Notes under the pieces: model-generated
Told to the model about the DNA's origin: nothing
Database searches by the model: none
Seen by the model: only the letters and a program-made list of their open reading frames with translations
Part shown: piece after piece, positions 63,234 through 64,000 of the stretch
How positions within the stretch are numbered: the stretch's first letter is position 1
Layout of the letters: every line of letters begins with the position of its first letter
Source of the DNA: Parapedobacter indicus
GTDB taxonomy: Bacteria > Bacteroidota > Bacteroidia > Sphingobacteriales > Sphingobacteriaceae
Length of the DNA stretch: 64,000 nucleotides
Reading direction: 5' to 3'
NCBI RefSeq assembly: GCF_900113765.1
Contig: NZ_FOQO01000014.1
Span: 62,001-126,000, forward strand
Made by a program: the position numbers and the translations under genes

Positions 63234-63734
63234 ATGAATAATTCAGCAATAAAGCAAACAGATTTTGAGATCCGTGCCCAGGATACGATATGCATCAATG
63301 AATCGCAGCTGCAACACAAATGGTATCACAACATCAAGTACCTCATCGTGGGTATCTTATTCGGGATTGTCTTCGTCAAAGCCGAGGTCATCAGTTGGTT
63401 CCGTATCCAGGAAATGTTCCGCCTGCAATCGTTCCACATGTACGGCATCATCGGGTCGGCGATCGCCGTGGGTGTCCTGTCCGTTTGGTTGATCAGGAAA
63501 TTTAACATCAAGACCATCTACGGCGAGCCTATCACGTTCACCCCGAAAAAATTCAACAAAGGGCAGATTTACGGGGGGCTGATCTTCGGCCTAGGCTGGA
63601 GCCTCACCGGCGCTTGCCCGGGGCCTTTGTTTGTCCAGATCGGCACAGGTGCCACCGTGGTAGCCGTTGTGCTGCTCAGTGCAATCGCAGGCACCTGGAT
63701 GTATGGTAAACTGCGGGATAACTTGCCGCATTAA
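63234..63734 (+). CDS. YeeE/YedE-family membrane protein (second half)
   Basis: A 166-residue protein with four helices. GWSLTGACPGPLFVQIGTG is the second sulfur-channel signature with its conserved Cys. Forms the transporter with the preceding protein. The next gene is a persulfide dioxygenase-like protein, giving uptake and oxidation in one set. Confidence 0.9.
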   Translation: MNNSAIKQTDFEIRAQDTICINESQLQHKWYHNIKYLIVGILFGIVFVKAEVISWFRIQEMFRLQSFHMYGIIGSAIAVGVLSVWLIRKFNIKTIYGEPITFTPKKFNKGQIYGGLIFGLGWSLTGACPGPLFVQIGTGATVVAVVLLSAIAGTWMYGKLRDNLPH

Positions 63735-63753
63735 TGCAATAAAATAAAAAGCT

Positions 63754-64000
63754 ATGTTTTTTCAACACATTTATGATCAATCACTCGCGCAGGGTAGTTA
63801 CCTGATCGGATGTCAGGCGACCGGCGAATCCATCGTGATCGATGCCAAGCGCGACGTCGACACTTATCTTACCATTGCAAAGCAGAATGGACTTCGGATT
63901 ACGCATGTCACGGAAACGCATATCCATGCGGATTTCCTATCCGGCACACGCGAACTCGCCGCACTGACCGGGGCTACGATGTACCTTTCGGACGAGGGTG
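63754..64000 (+). CDS. MBL-fold persulfide dioxygenase-like protein (partial)
   Basis: The first 82 residues of a metallo-beta-lactamase-fold protein of the ETHE1-like group. THIHADFLSGTREL shows the metal motif HxHADF. Such proteins often have rhodanese domains after the hydrolase part; the window ends before this. It oxidises glutathione or other persulfide to sulfite, fitting the exporter and importer beside it. Confidence 0.88.
   Translation, partial: MFFQHIYDQSLAQGSYLIGCQATGESIVIDAKRDVDTYLTIAKQNGLRITHVTETHIHADFLSGTRELAALTGATMYLSDEG

Noticed and set aside
1..64000. CRISPR arrays, insertion sequences, phage genes, rRNA
   Set aside because: Looked for direct-repeat arrays, transposase motifs, phage structural genes and rRNA sequence; none found.

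Overview
The window is chromosomal DNA from a member of the Bacteroidota, most likely the Sphingobacteriaceae. This rests on several clear promoters of the Bacteroidota type (TTTG, about 20 bp, TAnnTTTG), sparse Shine-Dalgarno sequences, a Rho with a long inserted N-terminal linker, a lipidated TamA-like barrel protein next to a SpoU methyltransferase, and Spondin_N and DUF4397 lipoproteins. No insertion sequence, CRISPR array, rRNA operon or phage module was found. The only RNA genes are one tRNA-Pro and one riboswitch.

Layout. 0-2.2 kb: gluconate kinase and a gluconate permease that runs off the left edge. 2.3-6.0 kb: a membrane protein, a TamA-like barrel and a divergent RNA methyltransferase. 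6.0-8.0 kb: a bactofilin / actin-like / bactofilin operon. In its actin-like protein the phosphate-1 strand sits at the C-terminus, as in a circular permutation; this is the most unusual item in the window. 8.0-11.3 kb: SDR, epimerase, secreted protein, folK and an HPt protein. 11.3-13.8 kb: rho-pssA-purS. 14.4-17.9 kb: sugar kinase, UPF0173 hydrolase, YbaB, lipoprotein and DoxX. 17.9-20.4 kb: a CLC-F type channel gene under a fluoride riboswitch, then glucokinase. 20.5-22.8 kb: DNA polymerase IV and a flavin amine oxidase.

23.1-30.2 kb holds a TolC-RND-adaptor efflux operon with a small lipoprotein and a DUF2231 protein. 30.3-33.7 kb holds an SPFH protein, GNAT, fatty acid desaturase and cold-shock protein. 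33.7-37.0 kb holds an MFS-DeoR-HAD operon facing another HAD gene across a palindrome. 37.1-39.5 kb is an alkylation-damage operon (AraC-MGMT fusion, 2OG oxygenase, stand-alone Ada zinc domain, AlkB). 39.6-53.6 kb is accessory and partly decaying: lipoproteins, a frameshifted GlxA-type regulator, DUF4397 pair, Spondin_N protein with a peroxiredoxin, ArsR with a double SRPBCC protein, a MacB-like permease, a single-repeat DUF1456 protein beside a hydrolase relic, an XRE/DUF2975 pair, and a rearrangement scar joining two broken lipoprotein genes.

53.6-60.9 kb carries tRNA-Pro, a phosphotriesterase-family protein and a visibly GC-richer heavy-metal efflux operon whose RND pump is fused to a TolC domain. 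61.1-64.0 kb is a sulfur module: Crp/Fnr regulator, TauE exporter, two half-size YeeE/YedE proteins and the start of a persulfide-dioxygenase-like MBL protein. Two near-identical inverted repeats lie at the same distance from the -7 boxes of this module and are probably the sites of the adjacent regulator.
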